A program made the position numbers and the translations under genes. The notes under the pieces were generated by a model that had not been told where the DNA came from, did not search any database, and was given only the letters and a program-made list of their open reading frames with translations. Below, one piece after another: positions 54,890 through 64,000 of a stretch of 64,000 nucleotides of DNA. Each line of letters starts with the position of its first letter. The first letter of the stretch is position 1. Source of the stretch: CAZMCH01 sp964564735 (GTDB lineage: Bacteria; Poribacteria; DTPJ01); NCBI GenBank assembly GCA_964564735.1, contig CAZMCH010000012.1:7714-71713 (forward strand). Direction: 5' to 3'.

Positions 54890-57800
54890 ATGTTTAGAAA
54901 ATATCTATTGAAAATATGCGTATTTGTTACATTAATGATATTATCAGAAATAGGGGTAAATGCAATGAATAATGGAATATGGATAAAGCCTGTCTATGAA
55001 GGCAATGAGCCGAGTTGGGAACCACGCCCTTTATTTTGGTATCAAGTTGAGGGGAATCCTGTCGTATATAGAACGGAAATAAAAATCGAGCAGAAAGTTA
55101 AGATGACACCAATAATCATCAATACTTATGGCTATTGCTATGTCTTTGTTGACGACCAAGAAGTATATGGGAAAAAAGAGGAAAAAAACGATAAAAAAAC
55201 TCAAATATACGCTACTGATCTTGCTAATTTCCTGTCTATTGGCAATCACGTATTATGGATAAGCGCGCCCAGAGATGGTTTTGCGATGTCTGGCTTTATT
55301 CAATATGAAGATGGGACAAGAAAACCGATCAATACTGATAAAAGTTGGAAAGTCAAAAAATTTCCCTCATCTACAATATTGGAATTGCAAGAAGATATTT
55401 TAAATGATTGGAATGGCACAACTCCAGACGGGTGGGTTGATGTAGAAGAAGTCTCAGAACAAGCATTAATACCTGACAAGTTCTTATTATTATCGGCATA
55501 TTATACAACTGAACTTGATAGGCTTCAAGAAACCATATCCGAAATATCATGGAAGTATGAACTTTTAAAGCAAAAGGGGTTGGTCATTGAAGATTGGCAA
55601 AGCTACGGATGGGGCAAAGCAACACGCATATCAGCAATTATACAAGACGCTATAAATAATGTCATAAATGAGATTTCGCCTATACAAAATGCCCTTGATG
55701 AACTCAAAAGGAAGCAAATTCATTCTATTAATGATTTTAATATGGCAATTAGTCAATTAGAGCAGACTCGATCAAAGATAAAGTCTTTAAGTAATGCTTT
55801 AAGTGCTTTTACGAACTATGTCATGGCATTTGATCGCGCAAAGTTTTTTGCTTTACTAAAAGATGATCAATTATCAAACTATGGGAAATCTATCCTAAAA
55901 GATTTGGACAATAAGCTAGATTATAAATTATCAGGATGGGAAAATATTGCAGAAAGCCTTTCAGATATTAATAATAATCTGATTAAAATGCGTTCTGAAT
56001 ATGAGAAATCAATCGGTCATCCAATTAATGAGCTAAATCAAAGCAGATATAATAAATTCGGATGGATACCTGTTTCGGAACTGGTTGATAGTGAAATCAA
56101 TGACTGGGGAATAAGAGTAAGTATTCCACAGGTTGAATGGAGTATCGATGCACCAAAAAAATGGTGGCTTATGCTCGATCCGAATAATCAGGGATTATCA
56201 GAGAAACGAGAATCTTATGGATATAATATTGAGGATCAATGGCCTAAAGTGGAAATTGGTCGCAGTTGGGAATCGCAAAAATACAATCAAGAAAATCCCA
56301 ATTTCCCATCAGATAAACCATATAAATCAAATAGTCTCGATGATCCGCAACCCTATGATGGCTATGCGTGGTATCGGACAAGAATGCTTATTCCAGAGGA
56401 ATGGCGAGGCTATGATCTCGAGCTTGTTGCTGATAAGGTTGACGATTGGGATTGGGCATATTTTAATGGAGAATTTATTGGAAAAACAGGCGACGAAGTT
56501 TATGAATGGTGGAGGCAACCAAGACGCTATAAAGTCCCAAGTTCTATAATAAAATATGGTGAGGAGAATGTTATTGCATGGCGAATTTATGACGCTGGCG
56601 GAGAAGGTATGCTTGGAAATGTGCGTGTTGAGTGTCCATCTTTGCGAGGCATTTCTTATAGAGGGACAAAAGCTGATGTTTTATCAACACCATTATTTCC
56701 CGGTGCAGTAATAACGCCAAAAGAAAAGACTTTGACTATATGGGGCTGGAGAGAACGGCAAAGTCCGGGGCCTGAATCATTGATAATGATGCTTGATGGA
56801 AATGTCATAGAAATACCAATCAAAGATGGGAATATCTGGACAAAATCTGCAGGAAGGCTTTCAGAAAACTGGATTTTACTATGGACAAGGAAATCAGACC
56901 AATCTCTTGATCTGCCTATATTATTGGTTTGTGAAAAAATTCCTTTGGCTGTTACTGCCTTCAAGGATAAAGATGGCGTTACTCAAATAGACGTTGACTT
57001 TTCAGAGCCAAATGTTCGGGTAGTCGCTTTGAGACCTTTCCAAACCACTACCGATATGACAATAGAGAAGGCTGCAGATGTAGCTTTATTATGGGGCAGA
57101 ATCGCTATGTTTGTGCCAATAAATTATGCAGAAATAACTCGCTATGACGAAACAGAAAAGCGTATTCATCAGACAATTATCTATGATTACCTTGAGATTA
57201 AAGATGGCTTAGATACACACCGCAAGAAGATTGCACCATTACCACCATTATTATCAAGGGCTATCGATAAAAATTATCCTGATATTAAGATAGATGATTC
57301 ATCTGAAATCCAAACACTCATTGATAAGCTTGGCGATTGGTCAGCTTATAGGGCTTTGGATGGCGATTGTATATCATATTCTTATGCAGTTGATCCATTT
57401 CCAAGATTAGGTGGATTTACATCGTGGATGTTTGCCCCTTCTGATACAGGTGTTCCGGGCAATGAACGTGAATGTGAATTGATCGCTTTAACAGGCTCTA
57501 ATAGCTTTCGTCCACAACATAACTATACAGGCGAAAGAGTTGACAGATTACTTGCAGATTGCCGAAAATATGGACTTACATATACAACAAATGTCGATCA
57601 GACATTGGGCATGAACAGAGATGATTTTATAAAAAAGATAGAAGAAAAAGGCTATGATGAAGCATTTCAACCATTTATTGATCATTATTTAATATTAGTT
57701 GAACAGCTAAAAAATGAGCCTCAATACGGCGTTGTGTATGATCTAATAAATGAAGCATTTGATCATCCTCACGAGAAATATAATCCTGCAATAAAACGAA

Positions 57801-58315
57801 TGATAAATGCAATTAGAGAAAAAGACAAAGAACATCTCATATATGTTGAACCAATGGAGACATGGGGGGCATTAGAGACAATACATCTTGTAGAACCGAC
57901 AGGCGATCCTTTGACACTTCAGAGTTTCCATGATTATAATTTCCGTCTTCGTGGCGATGATAGATGGCCAACAATTAATAGAGATTTTAGCACCATGTAT
58001 GAACGCTTCCTGCCTGCAATAAAATATATGATCGATCATGGAACGGTTATGCACTGCGGGGAGTTTGGAGGATTTGAGACATTCAATAATCCCTGCATAT
58101 ATTCTATGCTGGGTGATTTTTTAAGGATTTTTGATCAATTCGGTATGCACTTTCATTATTACGCAAATCGCATGACTGTTCGTTCAAGGGCTGATGGTAG
58201 CCTTGAAGAAAGCCTTGTGAATATCATGTTTAGAAAATATTTTAAGGCTGGTTATTTCAATCTTTATTATCCAAAAGGAAATGGGTTAAAACAAGAAATA
58301 CAGTCCAATCCCTAA
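54890..58315 (+). CDS. Very large secreted GH2/GH5-like glycosidase
   Basis: The protein has 1141 residues with a signal peptide (about 1-25). An N-terminal jelly-roll (about 30-190) is followed by a long helical, probably coiled-coil, insert (about 195-385). A second GH2-type sugar-binding domain (about 395-590, KVDDWDWAYFNGEFIGKTG) and a beta region come next. A C-terminal TIM barrel closes the protein, with LINEAF (E955, likely acid/base) and CGEFG (E1058, likely nucleophile), as in clan GH-A enzymes. The coiled-coil insert between sugar-binding domains is unusual. A GGAGGAGG site fixes the start. The substrate is unknown. Confidence 0.82.
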   Translation: MFRKYLLKICVFVTLMILSEIGVNAMNNGIWIKPVYEGNEPSWEPRPLFWYQVEGNPVVYRTEIKIEQKVKMTPIIINTYGYCYVFVDDQEVYGKKEEKNDKKTQIYATDLANFLSIGNHVLWISAPRDGFAMSGFIQYEDGTRKPINTDKSWKVKKFPSSTILELQEDILNDWNGTTPDGWVDVEEVSEQALIPDKFLLLSAYYTTELDRLQETISEISWKYELLKQKGLVIEDWQSYGWGKATRISAIIQDAINNVINEISPIQNALDELKRKQIHSINDFNMAISQLEQTRSKIKSLSNALSAFTNYVMAFDRAKFFALLKDDQLSNYGKSILKDLDNKLDYKLSGWENIAESLSDINNNLIKMRSEYEKSIGHPINELNQSRYNKFGWIPVSELVDSEINDWGIRVSIPQVEWSIDAPKKWWLMLDPNNQGLSEKRESYGYNIEDQWPKVEIGRSWESQKYNQENPNFPSDKPYKSNSLDDPQPYDGYAWYRTRMLIPEEWRGYDLELVADKVDDWDWAYFNGEFIGKTGDEVYEWWRQPRRYKVPSSIIKYGEENVIAWRIYDAGGEGMLGNVRVECPSLRGISYRGTKADVLSTPLFPGAVITPKEKTLTIWGWRERQSPGPESLIMMLDGNVIEIPIKDGNIWTKSAGRLSENWILLWTRKSDQSLDLPILLVCEKIPLAVTAFKDKDGVTQIDVDFSEPNVRVVALRPFQTTTDMTIEKAADVALLWGRIAMFVPINYAEITRYDETEKRIHQTIIYDYLEIKDGLDTHRKKIAPLPPLLSRAIDKNYPDIKIDDSSEIQTLIDKLGDWSAYRALDGDCISYSYAVDPFPRLGGFTSWMFAPSDTGVPGNERECELIALTGSNSFRPQHNYTGERVDRLLADCRKYGLTYTTNVDQTLGMNRDDFIKKIEEKGYDEAFQPFIDHYLILVEQLKNEPQYGVVYDLINEAFDHPHEKYNPAIKRMINAIREKDKEHLIYVEPMETWGALETIHLVEPTGDPLTLQSFHDYNFRLRGDDRWPTINRDFSTMYERFLPAIKYMIDHGTVMHCGEFGGFETFNNPCIYSMLGDFLRIFDQFGMHFHYYANRMTVRSRADGSLEESLVNIMFRKYFKAGYFNLYYPKGNGLKQEIQSNP

Positions 58316-58368
58316 ATTTGGTGATTTTGCAGTTATCTAACCTATTCTGGAGATAGTAAAACTAGATT

Positions 58369-58904
58369 ATGATTGATAATCTTTTAAATAAATTAGAGGA
58401 AAATAATAAATTGCATATTGAAGAAGCAGAATTGCTATTAAAAGCAGACAAAGGCAACTTTTATATGTTTGACTTTCTTGCTATTGCAGTCTTACAAAGG
58501 TCAATGTCGCTATCTTCAGGCTTTATTGCATTAATGAGACTAGATAACTTTATATCAGCTATTCCATTGATTAGGTTACAGCTAGATAATTATCTTCGTT
58601 TTTCTGCTGGTTGGTTAGTTTCTGACCTCGATGATTTTGCTTTCAAGGAATACCTGTGTGTAAGCAAAAAACAAAAGACGGTGAAACAATGACAGATAAA
58701 TTCCTTGTGAAAAAATTCAGTGAGGAATATAAGTGGATTGAGAAAGTTTACAATAATACATCGGGATATATTCATCTTTCCGAAAAGCATTTATTTGCAA
58801 ATGTTGCAAATTTAAACCCAGAAGATATGAGTTTTATAATGAAAGTTTCTGATAGGTCTGATAATGTGCCAGATAAATTTAAAATAGAAGCATGGCATTT
58901 ATAG
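58369..58904 (+). pseudogene. Hypothetical helical protein gene broken by a frameshift
   Basis: The first frame (58369-58692) encodes a helical protein with GFIALMRLDNFISAIPLIRLQLDNYLRF. It then runs out of homology near KEYL (about 58650). The expected continuation, DGETMTDKFLVKKFSEEYKWIEKVYNNTSGYIHLSEKH, follows in the -1 frame (about 58660-58904). Together they look like one protein of about 178 residues or more. An A6 run (58666-58671) lies at the switch point but is not in the register of the classic A-AAA-AAC slippery site. Mutation, assembly error or recoding are all possible. Confidence 0.75.
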
Positions 58905-59015
58905 AAATAACCAAGTTGGTATTGCATAGATTTTATAGTTGGGGATATACAAAAAACATTCATACAAAAGCAAAATAGGCATTTCAGTAAAAAAGGCTTT
59001 TTACCCACCCCTTAA

Positions 59016-59033
59016 TCCCCTCCCAAGAGGGGA
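59016..59033. repeat. C-rich hairpin repeat
   Basis: TCCCCTC-CCAA-GAGGGGA forms a 7-bp stem, preceded by CCCACCCCTTAA. It resembles the C-rich hairpin near 10411-10442 in type, though not in exact sequence. Confidence 0.45.
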
Positions 59034-59073
59034 AAATATCGCAAAAGGGTGTGTTATTTGAATTACATTTATA

Positions 59074-60444
59074 ATGGACAATAGACTTTTTTATTCTTTT
59101 CTTTGCTCAACAATACCACCAAAAGACAGACCCATGTCAATTGATGGTATAAAGCTCTTATCAGCATTGGCGCATAAACAAGATATACCTGTAACTTGGA
59201 TAATAAATAGCGGTTCAATCAATGAAATAAAAGATATTATCAATCAAGGTCACAAGGATTTCAAAGATAATATAATATTGATGGTTGATCTATCCAATAT
59301 TTTCAATGAAATTAGCATTATGCCATCATCAAGGGCAGAGGAAACCGTTATATTACGTCAAAGGCTTCCTGAGATAATTATATCAGAAAGACAAAAAGTC
59401 AAAGATGCTTTTGATTGGTCTAATGCTGATGTGATATGCTCAAATCTAAAAAGCCCTGTATTGATACAGATTTTAGATGAACTCGGTTGTTCTGGTCTAT
59501 GGGGTTATCAATGGGAAGCTATAAATGAAGATGGCTCAGGGGACAAAGGCTGTCCATATAGCTTTTTTTATGCTTCAGAAGATCATTATAACGCAACTTC
59601 GCCATATTCCAACAAAATAGTTGCTGTGGAAAACTCATCACTAAATCTCAATGCAGTATATTATACTGACAATAATCGAGTGTTTTCTGCTAATCCAAAA
59701 TCCCTTTTGAGATCAGGATTATGCACAGACAAAGATCAATCATACGCAAAGGCTGTCTTTAATGAATACCTAAAAAACAGCTATTGGAACAGGTTTTTGA
59801 TATTTGTTCAACAACTTGATGCTTATGATATGCAATACAAGAGCTACGAATCATACAATAGCGGAACAATATCAGGTCTTGCCAATATAGCTGATGTTTT
59901 CTTTAATGAAATTGCCTCAAATGAACAGATACATCCTATATCAATCCCTGACGCAATATAATATTATAAAAGAGAATTTAGGCGAACAGAACCATGTATT
60001 ATGCTTTTTGATAACATTTTACCGCAAGAAGTGGAAATAAATTACTTTGTTCCACCACAACCGATAAAAAAGCAGGTATATCCACTAACGTTATTTTATT
60101 ATGACAGCGAATGTCAGATGATTTTTAGAGAAGGTCAGATGACACCTATTGAGATAAGGAATTATGCACAACCACCTTTCGAATCAAAGCATTATATAGA
60201 AAAAGAGATACCATCTATATCAAATTTTCATCCATCAAGAGATCGTGATAAACTCATTATGGAGTTTGATATAGAATCATCAAAACGAATACCTTATGGA
60301 TTGACAATCTGGGATGATCATTCTATGTTTAGCCTTGTATCAACTAATGCAAGGGCTGTAAAATGGATAGGAGATTATCTTTTGTTTATGAAATTTGATT
60401 TAGACGAAGGATTAAATCATATAGAACTGACTTTGACAATATAA
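59074..60444 (+). pseudogene. Long gene interrupted by an in-frame TAA (polysaccharide-deacetylase-like)
   Basis: Two open stretches (59074-59961 and 60001-60444) are in the same frame, separated only by TAA at 59959-59961. The 13 codons between stop and next ATG (YYKREFRRTEPCI) are open and plausible protein. The whole reads as one protein of 456 codons. The first part has an NodB-deacetylase-like look (PVTWIINSGSINEI, GCSGLWGYQWE, CPYSFFYASEDHY), but this is weak. The second part is beta-rich. A single CAA-to-TAA change would explain the break; readthrough is also conceivable. Confidence 0.75.
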
Positions 60445-60459
60445 CACGGAGTTTTTAAT

Positions 60460-61347
60460 ATGAGACTAAAAGACAAAGTAGCGATTGTAACAGGCGCAGG
60501 ACGTGGCATAGGTAGAGGAATAGCAAGAGTATTCGCAAGGGAAGGCGCAAAAGTTATTCTCGCTTCAAGAACACAAGAACAACTAGATAGAACACTCAAA
60601 GAAATAGAGTCAGAAGGCGGAACAGCATCCGCAATAAAAACCGATGTTTCTGTAACCCAAGATGTTCAGCGAATGGTAGAGTTTGCTGTTGAGACATACG
60701 GTCAACTAAATGTATTAGTCAATAACGCTGGTATAGGCTGGTTTGGATACAATATCGATGACGAAAATATGGAAGAAGGCTATGATCGGCTCATGGCAAC
60801 AAATTTAAAAGGGATATGGATGGGCATACATTATGCAGTTCCAGAGATGAAAAAAATCGGCGGAGGATCAATAATTAGCATATCATCTGTTCATGCTTGG
60901 AATTCATGGATTCGTGGTTCTGCTTATGCTGCAAGCAAAGGCGGAATAATATCAGGAACAAGGGCTTTAGCGGTGGAACTTGCGCCATATATGATCCGAG
61001 TCAATGCAATATCACCAGGGTCAATATATGTCAGCGAACCAGAAGAAATGGTTTCAAAACGCTATGGTGAAGAATACAAAAAGGAATATCTGGAAAAATT
61101 TGGCGATATACCTTATGAACGACAGAAACATGCGCAACCCTTGCCCGTCGCCGGAACACCCGAAGATATAGGATATTGCGCTGTCTATCTAGCCTCTGAT
61201 GAGGCAAGATTTGTTACAGGAACAAATATCACCGTTGATGGTGGTGCAACCGCTAAACTTGCTGTATCTACTGAAATTCCACCTGAATTAAGGGAAAGAG
61301 AACAGGAAATGCGAAAATGGTTTGAAAGCCTGAAACAAAAAGAATAG
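60460..61347 (+). CDS. Short-chain dehydrogenase/reductase
   Basis: A 295-residue classical SDR oxidoreductase using NAD(P)H. The cofactor motif TGAGRGIG is at residues 11-18, NNAG marks the central strand, and the catalytic triad is seen as ISSVHAW (Ser) and YAASK (Tyr/Lys). It ends with the usual VTGTNITVDGG segment and a short charged tail. It is packed 15 bases after the disrupted gene and 25 bases before the next dehydrogenase. The substrate is unknown; the context suggests sugar metabolism. Confidence 0.94.
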   Translation: MRLKDKVAIVTGAGRGIGRGIARVFAREGAKVILASRTQEQLDRTLKEIESEGGTASAIKTDVSVTQDVQRMVEFAVETYGQLNVLVNNAGIGWFGYNIDDENMEEGYDRLMATNLKGIWMGIHYAVPEMKKIGGGSIISISSVHAWNSWIRGSAYAASKGGIISGTRALAVELAPYMIRVNAISPGSIYVSEPEEMVSKRYGEEYKKEYLEKFGDIPYERQKHAQPLPVAGTPEDIGYCAVYLASDEARFVTGTNITVDGGATAKLAVSTEIPPELREREQEMRKWFESLKQKE

Positions 61348-61372
61348 CATTAAAAATAAAGGAGATTTAACA

Positions 61373-62278
61373 ATGCAAGTTGGAATGATAGGTCTTGGGC
61401 GTATGGGTATGAATATGGCACGCCGTCTTTTAAGAGATCATGAAGTCGTTGTATATAATCGCACATACGAAAAAGTTGAGCAGATGGAACAAGAAGGGGC
61501 AATAGGATCAAGGTCTTTTGAGGAATTGATACGAAAGCTGAATCCGCCAAGAGTCGTTTGGTTGATGTATCCCGCTGGTGAACTTGTAGATGAGACAATA
61601 TCAACGCTAGTTCCGCTTTTAGCCGAAGGAGACATAATCGTTGAGGGCGGAAATAGCTACTATAAAGACGACATCCGCAGAGCAAGGATACTAAAGACTA
61701 AAGGCATACATTATATCGATGCTGGCGTATCAGGAGGAATTTGGGGTCTAAAAGTCGGTTATTGCACAATGATCGGCGGAGACGAAGCGGATTTTAAGTA
61801 TATAGAGCCATTGCTAAAGACGCTTGCACCAACCAATGGCTATCTATATTGTGGAACAACAGGCGCAGGTCATTTTGTAAAAATGATCCATAATGGCATA
61901 GAATATGGCATTATGGAGGCATACGGGGAAGGATTTGAGCTACTCAAAGCGTCACCTTATGGCGAAAATCTTAAATTTGATAAGGTTGCGCATCTCTGGA
62001 ATCAAGGCAGTGTCGTTAGGTCGTGGCTATTGGAATTATTGGAATCAGCTTTTGAAAAAGACCCTGAGCTATCTGAAATCAAAGGCTATGTTGATGATTC
62101 AGGCGAAGGAAGATGGACAGTCCAGCAGGCTGTTGAGTTAGGCGTTTCTGCTCCTGTTATTGCATTGTCACTTTTCAAACGCTTTCAATCAAGGCAGGAT
62201 GATCTGTTTTCTGATAAGGTGCTTTCTGCTCTTCGAAAAGAATTCGGCGGACATGCAGTTGTGAAAAAAGATGAATAA
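61373..62278 (+). CDS. gnd: 6-phosphogluconate dehydrogenase (short, NAD-type)
   Basis: A 301-residue member of the decarboxylating 6-phosphogluconate dehydrogenase family in its short form (YqeC-like, about 300 residues). Motifs are GLGRMGMNMA (7-16), the VEGGNSYYKDD segment, DAGVSGGIWG and the substrate-binding lysine region GAGHFVKMIHNGIEYG. It would feed ribulose 5-phosphate synthesis. Its last 8 bases overlap the next gene. An AAAGGAG site precedes the ATG. Confidence 0.93.
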   Translation: MQVGMIGLGRMGMNMARRLLRDHEVVVYNRTYEKVEQMEQEGAIGSRSFEELIRKLNPPRVVWLMYPAGELVDETISTLVPLLAEGDIIVEGGNSYYKDDIRRARILKTKGIHYIDAGVSGGIWGLKVGYCTMIGGDEADFKYIEPLLKTLAPTNGYLYCGTTGAGHFVKMIHNGIEYGIMEAYGEGFELLKASPYGENLKFDKVAHLWNQGSVVRSWLLELLESAFEKDPELSEIKGYVDDSGEGRWTVQQAVELGVSAPVIALSLFKRFQSRQDDLFSDKVLSALRKEFGGHAVVKKDE

Positions 62279-63818
62279 AATTATTTCTATAAAAGCATTA
62301 ATAAATCACATCAGACATAGGAAATATGAGACTCTTTTCGTAATAATGATAATAATTTATCTTATTCCAATATGGAGATTCCCATATTTCCCAACCCAAG
62401 ATGGTCCCAGCCATATTCATAACACCCAAGTTTTAAAGGATTTTAATAATCCAGAATATAAATTTGGAGAGCATTATAAACTTAATATAAAGCCTTTTCC
62501 GAATTGGATAAATTATATTATAATGGCAGGATTTCAGTTTATATTTTCCCCGATTATCTCTGAAAAGCTATTTTTAACTATTTATGTTGTGATGATGGCA
62601 ATATCAATCTATTATCTTTTGGGTGTTTTTGGACATAAGAGAAGGATTTTTGCTTTCATCAGTTTTCCATTTATCTATAATTACCTTTTTTTGATGGGAT
62701 TTTATAACTTTGCAATAGCTGTTCCATTAATGTTCTTTTCAATAGGGTATTTTTGGAAATATAAAGATAAGATAAACTGGAAATCAGGAATAATATTAGG
62801 TTTACTTCCTGTTTTGACGTATTTTTCACATCCTGTTCCATACATTCTTGTTATATCTACTATATTTATTCTTTCAGTCATATATTTCAAGAAAAGGATT
62901 AGAGGTATAATATATAATCTGATATGTTTGATCCCGTCTATCGCACTATTTGTTAATTATGCAATATATACTGGCATGACAAAAGCCAAGCGTCCACCAA
63001 GCAGTTTTTGGAATATGCCACGTCTATTATCTGACTTCGTATCAGAAAAATCGCTTGTATCTTTTAATACATCAGAACAAACAAAGATCGGATATGTAAT
63101 ATTTGGATTTATAGCTTTAATGCTAATAATAACCATAATAAGCAAGTGGAGATTTCATGATGGAAAATTGATTATTAATTTAGAGGAAAAGGATTATCTA
63201 ATCTTTGGATTCATAATCAGTTTTGGGCTTTATATATATGCCCCTGACGGATTAGAGAATCAAGGAGGATTTATAAATTCAAGGCTTAATTTGCTGTCAT
63301 CACTTTTCTTGATTCCGCTTATATCTGAAAATATTGGCAAAATTATGAGAGTGATTGCTCTTGTTTTAATGGTCATTATTGCAATCGGTAACTTTATTTA
63401 TTTATATGATTATATTGATGTCCTTAGCTTTGAACTTGAAGAATATACTGCAGGTGTTGATAAGATTGGAAAAAATATAGTTATGATGCCATTAATATTC
63501 GACAAGGGTGGCAATTCCCAATTAGTGCAGATATTCACACATGCACCGAATTATTATTGTCTTGATAATGGAAATATCAATCTTGGAAATTATGAGGCGG
63601 CGATACATTACTTTCCAATAAATTTCCGAGATGATTTTGACAGACCAACAGTCAGTCAAGTTCATTATACTCCAAATGAAATTGATTTTGCAAAGCTATC
63701 CACTTATGTTGATTATATAGTCGCCTTTGGTTATGATAAAAATATAACTGACAAGGTAAATAAATATTATGATGTGATATTTACTAAGGATCGATTGAGA
63801 ATATATAAGAAAAAGTAG
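62271..63818 (+). CDS. Polytopic membrane protein, GT-C glycosyltransferase-like
   Basis: This 515-residue protein has about ten membrane helices and a hydrophilic C-terminal part (about 395-515). The first extracellular loop has PTQDGPSHIHNT, an aspartate/histidine pattern like the acceptor loop of GT-C glycosyltransferases, followed by a loop with FPNWINYIIMAGFQF. No cytoplasmic nucleotide-sugar domain is present, which fits use of a lipid-linked sugar. It is translationally coupled to gnd by overlap. Assignment to a family is tentative. Confidence 0.7.
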   Translation: MNKIISIKALINHIRHRKYETLFVIMIIIYLIPIWRFPYFPTQDGPSHIHNTQVLKDFNNPEYKFGEHYKLNIKPFPNWINYIIMAGFQFIFSPIISEKLFLTIYVVMMAISIYYLLGVFGHKRRIFAFISFPFIYNYLFLMGFYNFAIAVPLMFFSIGYFWKYKDKINWKSGIILGLLPVLTYFSHPVPYILVISTIFILSVIYFKKRIRGIIYNLICLIPSIALFVNYAIYTGMTKAKRPPSSFWNMPRLLSDFVSEKSLVSFNTSEQTKIGYVIFGFIALMLIITIISKWRFHDGKLIINLEEKDYLIFGFIISFGLYIYAPDGLENQGGFINSRLNLLSSLFLIPLISENIGKIMRVIALVLMVIIAIGNFIYLYDYIDVLSFELEEYTAGVDKIGKNIVMMPLIFDKGGNSQLVQIFTHAPNYYCLDNGNINLGNYEAAIHYFPINFRDDFDRPTVSQVHYTPNEIDFAKLSTYVDYIVAFGYDKNITDKVNKYYDVIFTKDRLRIYKKK

Positions 63819-63922
63819 TTGCCAACTAGATTAGTTTTGTATTTATAGATTTTTGAAAGTATATCGTGTAAAATAAGTAAATATGAGTTTTTATAACAAT
63901 CCCTTTTTTAAGGCTGACAAGG

Positions 63923-64000
63923 GATAGACTATTGAAAATAAATGTTTTTCTTGTAAAAATGCAATGTCAAAGATTTAATCTTTAATCCCTTGTGATACTT
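63923..64000 (-). mobile_element. MITE-like element C, partial, reverse orientation
   Basis: The last bases read TATTGAAAATAAATG...CCCTTGTGATACTT, the reverse complement of the left part of elements A and B with about three mismatches over 71 bases. The element runs off the window, so its outer end is not seen. Its inner half does not match A or B before 63923, so the copy is either shorter or rearranged. Confidence 0.8.

Noticed and set aside
58660..58680. Programmed -1 frameshift site
   Set aside because: The A6 run is read as AAA AAA CAA, not in the X-XXY-YYZ register needed for a classic slippery heptamer; no clear downstream stimulatory structure was seen.

Overview
The window is strongly AT-rich bacterial DNA. 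One 2.4 kb gene (40773-43085) is clearly richer in G+C. The best taxonomic clue is the C-terminus of the giant secreted protein at 14121-21500. It has the NPFNPETWIPYQL plus YWDGKNEFGE arrangement of the sorting domain I associate with Candidatus Poribacteria and related type-IX-like secretors. The many Gfo/Idh/MocA oxidoreductases, URO-D-like proteins, a sulfatase, a fucosidase and glycosidases fit a polysaccharide-degrading member of that group. The assignment is inference; no rRNA or universal marker is present.

Layout. 1-6230: two Gfo/Idh/MocA oxidoreductases, a TauE/SafE permease, a beta-CASP RNase and a beta-propeller glycosidase-like protein. 6231-7107: a 279-bp MITE-like element and a 58-bp direct repeat. 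7108-13823: housekeeping genes (RNase Y, YmdB, XseA, XseB, polyprenyl synthase) with an orphan DNA methyltransferase. 14121-21500: the giant mosaic surface protein. 21617-30819: glycan catabolism (URO-D-like, fucosidase lipoprotein, NanA-like aldolase, oxidoreductase, sulfatase, serine hydrolase) with an internally deleted IS4-family element. 30892-33830: dtxR-feoA-feoB plus a tiny Cys-rich FeoB partner, with two matching metal-box-like palindromes. 33943-38085: a TPR protein, a double YibE/F membrane protein and a ThuA-like protein. 38587-44308: a circularly rearranged dihydropyrimidine-dehydrogenase-like fusion and a URO-D methyltransferase, separated by the G+C-rich GH36-like gene. 44311-46321: a Psp-type envelope-stress operon behind a good sigma54 promoter. 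47063-50576: RluD, FakA, FakB. 51008-54143: an ECF sigma / zinc anti-sigma / RseB-like cassette followed by two small secreted proteins. 54572-63818: a MazG-like protein, a very long glycosidase, two disrupted genes, an SDR, a 6-phosphogluconate dehydrogenase and a membrane glycosyltransferase-like protein.

The most promising new biology is the ECF envelope-stress module. The same promoter motif (GGAAT-N16-CGTCT) lies upstream of both the sigma operon and a separate unit encoding a low-complexity Cys-motif peptide and a Spy/CpxP-like protein. That predicts a small self-contained regulon. Other points of note are a MITE family with matching 11-bp inverted ends and 6-bp target duplications, two genes that appear to start at ATA and ATC, a tandem YibE/F fusion, and a permuted DPD-like enzyme lacking the usual catalytic-cysteine loop.
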